This document shows, one piece after another, positions 42,852 to 55,376 of a stretch of 64,000 bases of DNA. This stretch comes from Dolomedes plantarius (lineage: Eukaryota > Arthropoda > Arachnida > Araneae > Dolomedidae). Below the pieces are notes generated by a model. It was not told the DNA's origin, searched no databases, and saw only the letters and a program-made list of their open reading frames with translations. Location: contig OU015496.1 of assembly GCA_907164885.2 (NCBI GenBank), positions 164,294,941-164,358,940 of the forward strand. Direction: 5' to 3'. The number at the start of each line of letters is the position of its first letter. Within the stretch, counting starts at the first letter, position 1. The translations under genes were made by a program, and so were the position numbers.

Positions 42852-42929
42852 CTAAGTTCACAGAGAGGAAACCATGGTTTCCTCTCTGTGAACTTAGCTT
42901 GCAAGCTCGTGTGAGCGAGCTTGCAAGCT
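42852..42929. repeat. 46-bp perfect palindrome followed by a 14-bp-stem hairpin
   Basis: 42852-42897 is a perfect palindrome centred on CCATGG (arms CTAAGTTCACAGAGAGGAAA and on). Overlapping its last two bases, AGCTTGCAAGCTCG (42896-42909) pairs with CGAGCTTGCAAGCT (42916-42929) across a 6-base loop TGTGAG. The second stem is itself built on the palindrome AGCTTGCAAGCT. Confidence 0.95.
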
Positions 42930-42934
42930 CGAAG

Positions 42935-44045
42935 CCACACCGATTGGAAAGGAAAAATAGAATTGAGCCCAAGCTTAGGGTCTCCCTATAGGGGCTGAGG
43001 GACATACAGATCTTTAAGCCAGAAATATTTAAAGGTTTTAAATAAATAAAAAAAAATTTAGGAAAGTAAACACGGAGCCATACTAATGGGTACTCAGTGA
43101 TGACAGAACCAGAGTTATCAATCAGGTTAAAAGTAGAAACTAGAATCGGAACTATCAAATATGCTTTCCTCGAAACTCCAATCAGAACTGTTTAAAGGGT
43201 TTCAATTAGTACCAAAACGCATAAGAAATAATTTTGAGCTGTCTACAGGGTTTATTTGAATAGAGTAGTCAGGTTATGATTTTTGCACCTGTGCCTCATA
43301 CTTTTGAATTTATAAACAAAATGTTAGAATTTTATGTAAAACGAGAATGTTGTTTATGAAGCACGTTCCACTGCTCTTGGACAATGGAACTTATGCACGT
43401 CGACCTTCAATTTTGAATCCTTTTCGCTAGCATCGGAAATGCGAAAAGAGATATTCGGAAAAACGAAGTAATTCCTCAACTTTACAATTCGAAGGTTTGA
43501 ATATCATTTCATTTAAATGCTCGCAGTAGCCTTTTGTTATTTTTATTTTTATTTTACAATCCATTATTTATAAAAGTACCAGTAAAGAAAGAATATATTG
43601 GGGATTTTGTCATATAGCAACACGAGAACACATGCACCCATTTTTATTTAACTTTAAGACATATTTTCGTCAACATAAGTGCAATATCCAGAAATTGGAA
43701 ATAATTAAAATGATATGGGAAGGCAGTTTATTTTATACTGACTTGTAAGCGTTATATAGTACGCAAATTGTTAAATCTACTTAAGGGCAAAATTAATGTA
43801 GGCTATCAAAGTTCCAGATCCGAATGACACTCATTCCAGCCTCACAGTCTCATAAAAATGTCTATGATAAGTTTAATAAATCAGAAAGATAACTTGCTGC
43901 TATAATTAAGTACCTACAACAATTTTCCAAATTTTATGCCGTCGCATTTACAGTTTGAAATCGATTTCAATTATATTATTTTATTATGTAATTAAAACAA
44001 TTAATTTTACAATTAAATTTAACAACTCTTTGCTTCCCTTATTCC
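42935..44045. other. No recognised feature
   Basis: A 121-codon open frame on the minus strand (42793-43158) shows no domain and is interlocked with the palindrome; I treat it as chance. The rest is A+T-rich. Confidence 0.45.
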
Positions 44046-44049
44046 GTAT

Positions 44050-44630
44050 AACATATCAGTGCAATCAATAGTCAGAATACAGTATATGTGATAGGGAAAA
44101 CAAATTGTCATTAAGAATTTTAAGCACAAAATCAATGGAGCTATTCAGCCGTTATCAAGTCAAGGATACTCTATCCAGTGTTAGTTAAGAACTCATAATC
44201 ATGTCCATTACTTCTTAAAAAGAGAGACTATGTGACTATTGATTAACATATCAGTGTAATCAATAGTCAGAATACAGTGTATATGATAGGGAAAACAAAC
44301 AGTCATTAAGATTTTTAAGAACAAAATCATTGGAGCTATTCAGCCGTTATCAAGTCAGTGACACTCTATCCAGTGTAAGTTTAGAATTCATAATAATGTC
44401 TATTACTTCTTAAAAATATAGACTATTCTGACTATTGATTAACGTATCAGTGTAATCAATAGTCATAATACAGTGTATGTGATAAGGAAAACAAATAGTC
44501 ATTAATATTTTTCAGCACAAAATCACTGGAGGTATTCAGCCGTTATCAAGTCAGTGATATTCTATCCAGTGTTAGATTAAAACTCATAATCCTATCCGTT
44601 ACTTCTTAAAAAGAGAGATAATTAACTATT
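44050..44630 (+). repeat. 195-bp tandem repeat, three units
   Basis: Units start AACATATCAGTG (44050), AACATATCAGTG (44245) and AACGTATCAGTG (44441), with about 90% identity by eye across CAATAGTCAGAATACAGTGT and GAGCTATTCAGCCGTTATCA. A diverged echo lies near 44755. Each unit starts with ATCAATAGTC and ends with GACTATTGATT, so neighbouring units create inverted junctions. Confidence 0.88.
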
Positions 44631-44639
44631 TTAAGTAAA

Positions 44640-45392
44640 TACCCCCAATCTTAATCTCAATTTTATGTACTCTCATTGTTAATTATCAACGATTTTTTAA
44701 TTGACTGTAAACTGACTAGACCACATAATTTAAATAATACGATTTTGCTTCCGTTATCACATATCAGTGTATTCATTAACTAAGATCCTAGACGTGATTT
44801 GGAATCATATGTTTGGTAAAAATTATTTAAGGGCAAAATCAGTTATTGTTTAGACTGTCAAAGTTTAGCAACCCATTGATGATCATTTCAGAGTTTGTTT
44901 CAAATTCATAATCATGCCTATTACCTCATCGACAAAAAGAAAAACAGAGAAAGAACTGTAGCAATATTATAATTAAATATCAACATTTTTAATTTAGCAA
45001 ATTGACCAGACCACACATGTTCCACTGTGGATAACCTCCTGCCCAAAAATATTTTGAAGGATTTAAGGTAATTTCAGTATTACGCAGATATGCAGATTAA
45101 TTTTGGGATTAACAATTGAACATTTCAATCTACTTGTGTTATTCACAATTCAAGAATATCAATAAATTGTTCATTATCATTTAAAATACTTATAACTCAG
45201 TTACCCCGTAGACTTATTTTAGTGAAATTTATTTTATTGTTTCAGGAGCACAGTATTCTTACAGATAAAGCGTCATTGTGACTCTTTTTTTTACGGTATT
45301 ACAAACAACCAAAAAATTTCTGAGTTTTTTGTGTGTTTATTTTTATTATCTTATTTATTCAGCCAATGACCATCATATGTGATATTCTACGA
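44640..45392. other. No recognised feature
   Basis: A+T-rich DNA apart from the diverged repeat echo near 44755. Confidence 0.5.
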
Positions 45393-45394
45393 TA

Positions 45395-45821
45395 CAGTCA
45401 AACCTCGTTTATCCGGATCAGATTTGTAGACATTATTTTTATTTAATGTTTGCATTAGATATTAGTTTTTAACTGTGATAGCAAGAACGTAACTACAAGT
45501 ATACCAAATATTCGCTTTTTAGTTTGATTCAATGTACAGTTCCTGCATATATTGTGCAATAAATTATGGTAATAAAATGCTTTTTGTTGAGTTTAAGAAA
45601 GCTTTACTATACATACCAGTTTTTGCTAAGAAATGATGTGAAAGTTATTTTTATAGTTTTTAATGTTTAGCAAACAATACTATGTAATTTTGTTACAAAA
45701 CATTGTAATAAATGGTAAGTCTGCTTAGTTAAGGATTTTGTTTTGCTTATTACCCATATTACCCAAATTATCCGGATTGCCTATATGGTCCGAGTTAGCC
45801 CGTATAAACTAGGTTTTACTG
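45395..45821. mobile_element. pogo/Tigger-type MITE
   Basis: Begins CAGTCAAACCTCGTTTATCC and ends with the inverted GTATAAACTAGGTTTTACTG. TA precedes the left end (45393-45394). CAGTnnAACCTCGnTTATCC is the recognised pogo/Tigger terminal motif. The inner repeat TTATCCGGAT is seen at both ends. No transposase. Confidence 0.75.
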
Positions 45822-45824
45822 CAT

Positions 45825-47115
45825 TACTATGGAATTCTAAGATTTACGGTGGTTGTCAACATTTTGCCTGTTGAACTGAAGAATTTTAAAAGACATGTGT
45901 ATAAGTACTAAAGAGGCTATAAGCTCATAGCCTCATATTGCTAATTACTCGTTATTAGCCATAAACACAACATATAATTGATAAAATTTTTGTTCAGTGA
46001 TTACGTTAATTTTAGTTAATAAGTGAAATTATTAAATCAAAGAAATACACCCTAAAAATAAAGGGTGAGCCGAAGTCTTTAAGGAACAACCTCTAAAAAA
46101 AATGGCTTTAAAATTAAAGTGTAGCCGAGATAACTGAAAATAGATGCCATTCCATTAGAAAACCCTAAGTAATTGGTGTATTTAAAACACATATGGGAAC
46201 ATTTAATATCACAAAATCTGGTCCTGTACCTCTTTTATAGAGTTGTGTAAAACGAGGACTAACTGTAGCTGGGTTGACAAGAGCTTGTCGCCCCCTAACA
46301 AAGCCCCTTAATTTACATCATCTTTACCGGGAAGAAATGCCTTAATTGGAACCAAAATCATGCAAAAGAGACTTGTCAAGATTTAAGCAGGATATTTGCA
46401 CAAAATTTAATTATTCGCATTAATATATTGAACTTCCAAAGATTACCCCTTTTTCGAATTTTCTTTTTAAAAAAGATTAGAAATAAAATATAGCATGGTT
46501 CGAAGGAAAGCTGAGATCACTTGTTGAACAAACAAATATATTGGAAGTTTTTAAGAAGAACAGATAACTATACCTGTGAATCTTATCTTATTACTATTAT
46601 TTTCATTAAACCTTACTTTGTGGAACACATTTAAAACTACAGTTACTAACATACTATAACTTCTCAATTACTATATGTAGCTCATTTAAACCTTCAGAAC
46701 AATTCTTTTTTTTTAAAGAGTGCCATGTTTTGGTTTATTCCCTCCTTTTTTTTCACACTTGTACATTAATTAGCACGGATAATTGGGGAGTTCCGTGTAC
46801 TTGAGCTGATTTTTACCCTATTTTTTAAGCACTCTTTGCTTCTAAAGGGGTCTAAACATATTTTTCTGCAGTTCATAGTTTTTTTCTCAATGTCGATATC
46901 TGTCTAAAAGCTGTCATGAGTTCCAAATTTCAGTGATGATAAGGGATAGAACATGTACGCAAGAGGAAATATAGACACCTATAAACCACGTTAAATTTAA
47001 ACTGTACCATGATTTCAGGCTTTATATCTATGGTACAAGGGAGTTAAAGAACAACAGAGGGAATAGGAACATTCATCTTCATGAGATGCTATTCATCTTA
47101 CTCATAATAATATGA
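45825..47115. other. No recognised feature
   Basis: A+T-rich, no domains or terminal repeats seen. Confidence 0.5.
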
Positions 47116-47117
47116 CA

Positions 47118-47312
47118 TGGTTTGGTTTGGTTTAGTTTAGTTTAGAGCGTTACTGTCATTTTTTTTTTCTACACGAGGGCTAATTTGACCGGGACCTACT
47201 GCTAAAAGCCGATTCCGAACGGTTACAAACGTCCACGTCAAGAGTGGAATTCGAACCCACAGACTCTAGTTTCGAAAGCCAGCGCCCTAGCCATTCGGCC
47301 ATCGTCCGACTA
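47118..47312 (-). repeat. tRNA-derived SINE family 3, copy 1
   Basis: On the minus strand it starts GATGGCCGAATGGCTAGGGC (box A TGGCCGAATGG) and has GTGGGTTCGAATTCC (box B) about 45 bases later, then CGTTCGGAATCGGCTTT, GGTCCCGGTCAAATTAGCCC and an (AAACC/AAACT)n tail. The long variable-arm spacing suggests a Ser/Leu-type tRNA ancestor. Also at 54165 and 55377. Confidence 0.85.
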
Positions 47313-47319
47313 CACATAA

Positions 47320-50314
47320 CATGACATGAAGCAAGCCCTAGAGTTTTTGAAAGAAAAACTTAATGAACAACGAATCATCCAATATGATACATACATAGTT
47401 AAAAAAAAAACAGTTACACATCTTCAGATAAATTGTTTCGATCTTTATAAATCTGGGGGAATTTTTATGAATTAGATATTTTTTGTAAAAAATTTATACA
47501 CAATAAAAATAAAGATCTTTTACTGTTTAGAAATTTGTATGGAATATAATAATTGGGATTCTCAAAAATTTGCCATGTTCGAAATTTTGATAACTGCCAA
47601 AAAATGACAAGTTTGGTTTGCTTTTAAGCAATGTAATTGTAAACTTTTAATTTTTTGTTTCTTATGCATTTTTAAGAAATGTATTGTAGTATTTTAGATA
47701 AATGTTTGTCTGAAGAGATATTTTATTTAATTGGTATTGTCAAGTTAGTTTAAACTTACATTCACTGGCATGTAATGAACTTACTTGTATCGTGTTTCAT
47801 TATACTCTAATTAGAAGTGACAGAAAACAATCTTTTTTAGATTATACTTAATACTTAATACAGTTATACTTAATACAGTTTAATTTAGCTTTATTATATT
47901 ATATAAGGATTCTACAGATTAAGTTAGTGTCTCTCAAAAGAAATTTTTCAATAACAAACTTTTTAATTGGAGCGTTGTTAAATAATGATTGTGAGATTTA
48001 GTTAAATAATCAACTGAATCGAAAATTTCGTTACAATCCTAAAACTCGACTTTTTTTGTCTTTTGTACAATCAATGTGTAAAAATTAATCTACCGTTAAA
48101 ATCTTTCTTTCCTTAAAGATGTTTTCCCATTTTATATATATATTTTCAGAAATCCATTATAATTAGGACAAGCACCTATATTCATTTATAAACAGAAAAA
48201 AAAGACTTACATCAAAGTGAGAAGGTTTTGGAAAATTGAAATGTATTTTTCATTTGAAATTATTAATTAATAAAGGAATGAAATGTTTTAAATAAGAGAT
48301 TGCTTGACTCTTGATGATTGTTCAGCAGTCCCTTTTAAATCTGAATTCTATTTATTTTTTAACAACTATTGTGGGAATGCCATCTAAGTTTTTGTTATAA
48401 GTATTTTTGCTTTATGCAGTTTTTTTTTGTTTTTGCTTTTTGTGTAAAACATTTATTACAACTTAAAAGAAGCTTGTGGAAAACGTAAACTAGAAAGACA
48501 CATCCTCTTAAAATCCACAATAGTTTTTTGTGCTCTTTGTCTTGATAAAACATGTATTGTTGTGAATTACATACTCTTTAATTTTTTTATGTAGATTAAC
48601 TGTGCATGTTGAAGAAGCAGCCTAATGAATATTAGCTTAAAGAGTTGGGGAAATAATTTTAATAGTAGTTATATAATACTATTTCAAAGAATGTGGTATC
48701 AATTACAGTAGAACCGATAAGTGCTCTTAAAAGAAAGATAAATAGTAGTATTAACATAGCAGACTTGAAGTAGCAGCTCGCATATTGGAATAGTTTTTCA
48801 AGAATAGCAGGAGTGACTAAAGAAAAATTGTATCAGTAGGTAAAGAATTTAAGCTTACTAGCACTACTAGCTCATGAAAAGTAGTAGCTCATATAAAAAC
48901 ATTAATAAAGTAGATGATTGTTAGTTAGATCCTGAAAAACATCAGTTCTAAAGTATTACTGGTATAAGCTCAAGAATAATAGTTAGTACTTAGATAATAG
49001 AAGTAGTAACTACAGAATATTGAGTAGTATATTGGGTAGTTACAGAATATTAGCTTAAAGATAATAGTAGGCATCACTAGCTAAAGAATAGAAGCATTCG
49101 AATTCTAACAGTAATGAGTCAGAAACAGTAATTGTTTTTTTAAAAAAAGTAAAAAGAAAGTAAAAGAAAAAGAATAACTTGCAACTCAAAGAAGGCGAAT
49201 AAGGAGTACACCAGTTTATTTTTAAACATAACATTAAAAATAGCAAATATCCTCAAGGCCATGCTTCAGCTAATTTTCAGAGACCTATATTTTACCAACT
49301 ATTAATTTTGAAAGACGTGCGTTTTGAGTTTTGCATTTATTAATTGATCCATCCTCTTTTAAATAGACGTAAAGAATGTAAACAACTTAGACATAAATTT
49401 TAAAATATCCATACACTTTTCAAAGGCCACTTGCAGCCAATTATCAGCTTTTCACTAAATCACATATCATGAAGAGGAAATTTAAGTAATTTCAAATTGA
49501 ACAAATACGTTTAAGAAAACCAACTCGACGTTATATATACGGACATTAGAACATCATACCTTGCATTTTAGCATTATGTACCAGTCGAACCCAAAAATTA
49601 AAAACGTTTAAAAGAAAAGGCTTAAATATCATTGTACACTCACCATAGCTCTTTCGAAGAAATGTTTCCTCGCATTAGAAAAGGTCTCTGGGTGCGTTGT
49701 AGGCTACCATTATTTCTTTTTCCGAAGCGCCTTTATTCCTGGTGGTCTCTGCCTCTCTTATCTTTTGTAAACAAGGTTCCCTCGGAGCGGTTCTGCACGT
49801 GACCGATAGATGGCGGGAGTGCTTCAGGATTTAGTGTTTCGGAGAATCTGAGAGAGTCAGGAGAATCTACGGAGCACCTTCTGGGGAGGATGGAAAGTGG
49901 GAAAGAGAAATTACTTCTCTCCCGCTCCTAGCAACTTGAAACATTTGCAGCTGTTGATTGCATCATTCATATAATTTGAGTTTTCACTTTCCTATCTAAG
50001 AGGAAGAAATGCAATGAATCAGGTATGAAAGGGCATGCGTTATTCTCCCCTGGCATAAAATGTGCTATAGGGTGAATGTAGAATTTGTGCATATGTACAC
50101 ACAGCATCATGAATCTAAGATCTGGGCTATATCACCACCACTTGTTAAATTTTTTTAACATACAAAGTTTATTTTTCTGTTGTGAGAAAATAAAAGTAAC
50201 TTTTTTTTTGTTTTGAAGTATGCATTTTAGGTAAGTAAATGTTCTTGAAAATATAAAATTTAGTAATTATGAAAACAAGGATTTTATCATCACTTTGATG
50301 TATTTTGATACCTC
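47320..50314. other. No recognised feature
   Basis: A+T-rich. 48700-49080 is rich in AGTAGT/AATAGTAG motifs (low complexity). A C+G-richer patch at 49690-49900 has no coding frame. Confidence 0.5.
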
Positions 50315-50315
50315 A

Positions 50316-50987
50316 TCTATATATATAAAACAGTTCCGTAACTGACTGACTCACTGACTGACTGACTGACATACAACGCACAGACCAAACCGCTGGACCT
50401 AAAGGGCTGAAATTTTGCAGGGTGATTCTTCTTATAATGTAGGGGTGCACTAAGAGAGATTTTTGAAAAATTATTCTTAGATTTTTTAAAATTAAATTTT
50501 TAAGCTGTTTTAGTAACTTTTTTAAGTTTGCATTTAAAATAATAATTTGAGGGTTATAAAATTTATATCACAAGAAAGATTATAAAAATTCCTTTAAAAT
50601 GATATCTTTTTGGAATCTTTGCCTCGATTTTCTGATTTTTGGTGAATTTTTAAAGATTCATTTTTAGAATTTAATTTATTAAATGCTGATCACGTGATTT
50701 CTTTTTCTGGTACTTTAAATAAATTTATCGTAACATGCATAACAACTAAATAGACAAAAAAATATTTTTTCCTGATAATGCGTAGACGATTGGAAATTAT
50801 TTTGTCTATAAAAATATCCCTTACGATTTTTTATAAATATATATATTTCTTTCTACATCAATTGTATATATTGATCGTCGTATTTATTATAAATATATAT
50901 ATATATATATATTGGCATTAATTGCATACATTTACCGTTGTATTTAATTTGAATGTACTCCGTAGCGAAGTGTGGGTTTTCAGTTAG
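50316..50987 (+). mobile_element. Helitron, non-autonomous, copy A of a tandem pair
   Basis: Starts TCTATATATATAAAACAG after an A, has a GACT-rich run, then GGACCTAAAGGGCTGAAATT. It ends CTCCGTAGCGAAGTGTGGGT followed by TTTCAGTTAG and a T. The 3' end is one base from the CTAG consensus. No Rep/helicase. Copy B starts 4 bp further on. Confidence 0.83.
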
Positions 50988-50991
50988 TCTA

Positions 50992-51780
50992 TCTATATAT
51001 ATAAAACAGTTCCGTAACTGACTGACTGAATGAAAGACAACACACAGACCAAACCGCTGGACCTAAAGGGCTGAAATTTTGCATGGCGATTCTTCTTATG
51101 GTGTAGAGGTGCACTAAGAGAGTTTTTTGAAAAATTCTTCTTAGAATTTTTAAATTAAATTTTTAAGCTGTTCTAGTAACTTTTTTTAAGTTTACATTTA
51201 AAATAATAATTTGAGGGTTATAAAATTTATATCACGAGAAAGATCATAAAAATGCCTTTAAAATTCTTTTAAAATGAAATCTTTTTCGAACCTTTACCTC
51301 CATTTTCTGATATTTGGTGTATTTTTAAAGATTAATTTTTAGAATTTAATTTATTAAATGCTGATCACGTGATTTCTTTTTCTGGTACTTGAAATAAATT
51401 TATCGTCACGTGATAACAACGAAATAGACGAAAAAATATTTTTTTTTCCCTGCTAATGCGGCAGACGATTGGACATTATCCAAAAAATATTAAAATACAC
51501 TAAAAGATATGTTCCTCAAACTGTACATTAATTGTACTATATTCTTTAGTATGTCCTATTAGATTTAATTTGAATATTTTCTTCTATATTATTTTGTCTA
51601 TAAAAATATTTGTTATGATTTTTTTATAAATATATTTTTTGTTTTTTTACATCAATTGCATACATTGATCTTTGTATGTATTATAAACATATTTATACAT
51701 ATTTTTGGCATTAATTGCATACATTGACCGTTGTATTTAATTTGAGTGTACTCCGTAGCGAAGTACGAGTTTTCAGCTAG
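50992..51780 (+). mobile_element. Helitron, non-autonomous, copy B of a tandem pair
   Basis: Starts TCTATATATATAAAACAG after A and ends GTACTCCGTAGCGAAGTACG then AGTTTTCAGCTAG before T. The hairpin GTACT/AGTAC lies 10 bases before the terminal CTAG, as in canonical Helitrons that insert between A and T. 789 bp, about 100 bp longer than copy A because of extra sequence near 51480-51600. Rolling-circle transposition needs a Rep/helicase supplied elsewhere. Confidence 0.9.
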
Positions 51781-51784
51781 TTCA

Positions 51785-53550
51785 TGATATACGCAAGCAC
51801 CATCCTTCTTACCATTTTTTGTTAACTCGGGTACATTATTTATCGACTTTTAGAACTTAAAACTGAGCGCAAAGAAAAGAACTGGTCTTACACAATGAGC
51901 TTTAATGTGACTCTCAGTGATAAGTTAAATCATATTCATTGCACTTTATTCCTGTCGGAACTTGAATGTTGCGTTTATCTATTTTTTTTAGTTCTAAACT
52001 TAAAATTAAGCTTGAGGAAAAGCACTAATCATATACTAGAAGTTTTAGCTTGAATATCAAAGCTAAGTTAAATTAAATCTATTCTTCCTTCCATTTATGA
52101 AAATTTGAGCGATACGTCTATCAAATTTTAGAACTTAAAACTGACTGTAAGGAAAACAATTGGTCATATATTCGGAGATCTCATGTAAGGGATTATATCA
52201 AAATGAGTTACATAATAACCATCCTTAGTTCATTTTGTGCGAATTTGAGTGACATTTAGTAAAAAAGTTTTCTTCCTTGATCTTTCCATATAATAGGATT
52301 TGTTTCTCTGTTGACATAACAGTAAGATTGCTAATTGTCCTTGTGTGGACCTTGTATTAGATCCATTTGACCGTATAGTAGTGAACGCGATCATGTGATG
52401 AACTGGTTTTTTTAATGTTTATTTCGAGATACGATTCCCCTAGATGTCCTCCTTGGGGGGGGGGGGGGTGCTCGGTCAAAATTGAGGTGGCAGCAGTCAA
52501 AATTGGTGTGGTGTTAGTTCACCTATATGGTGCCCGCCACTGAAAACAACCATTTATTCTTGTGGATTGAGTGCAAATGTCTTATTAGATAAGTGTCCCG
52601 CATTGGCAAACAACAATAATATGTTTATTTCAAATATCATGACTAAACTATTTCAGCTAAGGAAAATTATTCCAAATTATATCCCGATCCTATAATTTCA
52701 AAGACCACCCCCCCCCCCCTACACACACACACACACTTTTCTATTCAGTCATTAAGTGCATTATTTCAGTTTATTTTAGTCACTGGAATGGGCTAATCAT
52801 AAATATATTTACTACTCTTTTACATTCAATCTCTATGTGTATAATCGTTTCTTTTCCTTGCACACAATTTAAGTTATCATTCAAGTGAATGAGACCTTAT
52901 ACTCTGCCGGATTTGAATCTAATCTCCGTAATCAAGTGGATGAAATTGTGTCTTTACCAGCAATAACATCACACATTTTAACATCAAATGTAGATTTCAC
53001 GCATCACATAAAACCACAATTCAACGCCACTTCATACAGAACACAACTAAAATAGTGAAACTCTCAAGACTCATCATTTTACAGGCAAGAGTAGGTGATA
53101 TCTGTCAAAAAAGTCTTCTCTTGTCTAATCAAAGCCTTTACGAGGCGAAAAACGCAACCCACCCATTACCCACTCCTGATGTTGTCAGGGAAACGCCAGT
53201 CTCGCTGAAGCACTGAAACTCACTTCCCTGAGTGAATCAATCACTCAGGGGTGACTAGTAGGTAGATTGTTTACTCACCATTACGATAAGGTTTTCTTTC
53301 CCAGAGAAGCACCGACATATTTTACTAACCGTTGATAATTAGCATTAGTGTGTTCAGTTCAATCAGATATATTATCTGGGCTGTGCAGCCAACCGGTTAT
53401 GTACGCCACTGGTGCATATGTACATATATCGTAAACTTTTTTGCTTCAGTTTCACAAATTTTAGTGCCACTTCCAATAAAGTAATAAATTAACACTATGG
53501 ACAATTCTTTATTAAACATTGATTAAATTATTATAATTAATATTACTAGT
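51785..53550. other. Mostly featureless, with one SINE fragment
   Basis: 52430-52550 matches part of SINE family 2 (GATACGATTCCCCTAGATGTC, TGCTCGGTCAAAATTGAGGT) with a long G-run inside. Poly-C at about 52708. Otherwise A+T-rich unique-looking DNA. Confidence 0.55.
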
Positions 53551-53559
53551 GTGAGATCT

Positions 53560-53905
53560 GTTTTAAGATGGTGTTGTTTCAAATGCCACCTGGCCGGAAT
53601 ATGTTTCAGACCAGGTACATATAGGCTACAGGGCTGGCTCCAGTTTATAATGGCACAACAAGTGTCGGAATCCGATTTAGCCAGGTGCCACCTCAATTTT
53701 GACCGAGCATCCTCAGTGATGACATCTAGGGGGATCGTATCCTCACCCACCTTCTCTGACCTCATAGAGGGACTTTTCGGTCTTCGGATTTAACGGGCCT
53801 ATATCCAGCTTTGACACGGAGGTATTTAATGGTGTTTGTTGGGATTCGATCTGAGCACCCTCAGCGCTGAAAGCCGACGCACTACGACTAGGCTACATCT
53901 GGCCT
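53560..53905 (-). repeat. tRNA-derived SINE family 2, copy 2
   Basis: Minus strand: head GGCCAGATGTAGCCTAGTCG, with GGTGCTCAGATCGAATCCCA as box B region. The body contains GACCGAAAAGTCCCTCTATG, GCTCGGTCAAAATTGAGGTG and AATCGGATTCCGACAC. It is longer and better preserved than the copy at 31136. Confidence 0.82.
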
Positions 53906-54164
53906 TGAGGATGGTAATTACACAATATGATGACCAGCACATCTGTCCACTAAGGCTTTAAATCTGGTTTCGATTTCCTAGTTAATTTGTTTTAAGGAGG
54001 AAGAAAAACAAAATGTTGCAAAAATGTACTTTAGATATATCGTCCTTTTAAACCGTTGAAATATACATGGAGATCAATATTAATATCTCTGTCTTTTGAG
54101 GTCGGGTGTCTGGTTTCAGTTCCGAGTTATATTGTTATATGGAGAAATAAAAAATACGCGTTGA

Positions 54165-54340
54165 GCACGACGATGGCCGGATGGCTAGGACGCTGGCTTT
54201 CGGTACCAAAGTCTGTGTGTTCGAGTCCCATTCTAAGCATGGACGTTTGTAGCCGTTCGGAATCGGCTTTAAGCCGTAGGTCCCGGTAAATTAACCCTCT
54301 TTTAGCAAAAAATTAACAGTAGCGTCCAAACCAAACCGAA
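54165..54340 (+). repeat. tRNA-derived SINE family 3, copy 2
   Basis: GATGGCCGGATGGCTAGGAC (box A), TGTGTTCGAGTCCC (box B), CCGTTCGGAATCGGCTTTAA, GGTCCCGGTAAATTAACCCT, ending in CCAAACCAAACC. Confidence 0.86.
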
Positions 54341-54344
54341 AATA

Positions 54345-55372
54345 TATGGGAGAAACTTTATCCTAAAATTTTATTTAAATTAAGACAGAAGTCAATATTG
54401 ATTTATATTAGTAGTTTTCCATGACTTTAATGACGAAGCATTTAAACTGTGTGAATTGCTGGAGCAGGGTTCTATTCCATGCCTAGCGGACGGTTCATGC
54501 ACACCGGAATCCTCCTGTAAACGTTGAAGGAATTTAGATGTTACGTCTTTACAGTTACAGAAAAATCATTAATCCTTTGATAACTATTTATTTTTCTTTG
54601 AGATACCCGCCGTTTATAGTACTTTAGATCAACTTGTGACCATAACTGGTTCTGAAAGAAAACGCATACATTTTCTATGTATCATTTCCATGCGTATTGT
54701 TTGATATTATTTTAATATTTGTTGCAAAGACCGGCCAGTTTGACCCCGGACGCAAGGTCGGAACACCTCTCTGTAGATCACAAGGCGTAAGAAATGGCAT
54801 CACGTATTTAATCGAAAACATGTATCAAAATCGTCTATTGTTCACCACCTATTGTTCGGCCTTGTAATGGAGATAAGTGATAGCTATCACTTAGCGCATG
54901 CGCGATGACGCTTGCCCTGTGAGGGACAGAAAAATCGGGCAAGCCAAGCGCTGACGAAGCGTCACTTTTGAAGAAAGAACGTGTTTGACATAAGAGTGGG
55001 TTTTAATTGCTTTCCTAAATCGAACCGGCTGAATGGATGTTTGTTGCAATGGTTACTGAATGCCTTCATTCACGCGTGTTACGCTAAATACGGTCGAGTT
55101 TTGCTTCTGTTCTGTGGCATCTTTTGTACCCTGAAAACAAGGGTAGAAGAGGCTAGAAAAACAAATAAATGTTGTTGGTATATAAGAGTCCCACAATGAG
55201 CCAGCAGTACACCAACGGATAGAAGTTCCCGTTTCATTACAGACCCCTGAGCATGAAAATGTCTTTCATTCCAAGTTTCGTGGTGGAATGCGCACAAACT
55301 CTCATTAAGTACTGATAAGTGACAGTAGTCCTCCTTAATTTACTTTAAACTGTAGGCCTTGCTTAGCAATCG
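54345..55372. other. No recognised feature
   Basis: A C+G-richer patch with ATCACTTAGCGCATGCGCGA near 54890 and a minus-strand frame near 55290 show no recognisable domain. Confidence 0.5.
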
Positions 55373-55376
55373 ATTG

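Noticed and set aside
42793..43158. 121-codon minus-strand frame
   Set aside because: No recognisable domain, and it runs through the perfect palindrome at 42852-42929, so the protein would be dictated by the hairpin sequence. Treated as chance.
47118..47312. Genuine host tRNA gene for the SINE 3 heads
   Set aside because: Three copies share a long non-tRNA body and tail, and arm pairing is degraded, so they are SINEs.
49055..49246. Frame with Leu/Phe-rich hydrophobic stretch suggestive of a membrane segment
   Set aside because: Produced by A/T homopolymers; no start context or conserved motif.
54056..54289. 77-codon plus-strand frame
   Set aside because: Mostly translated from SINE family 3.
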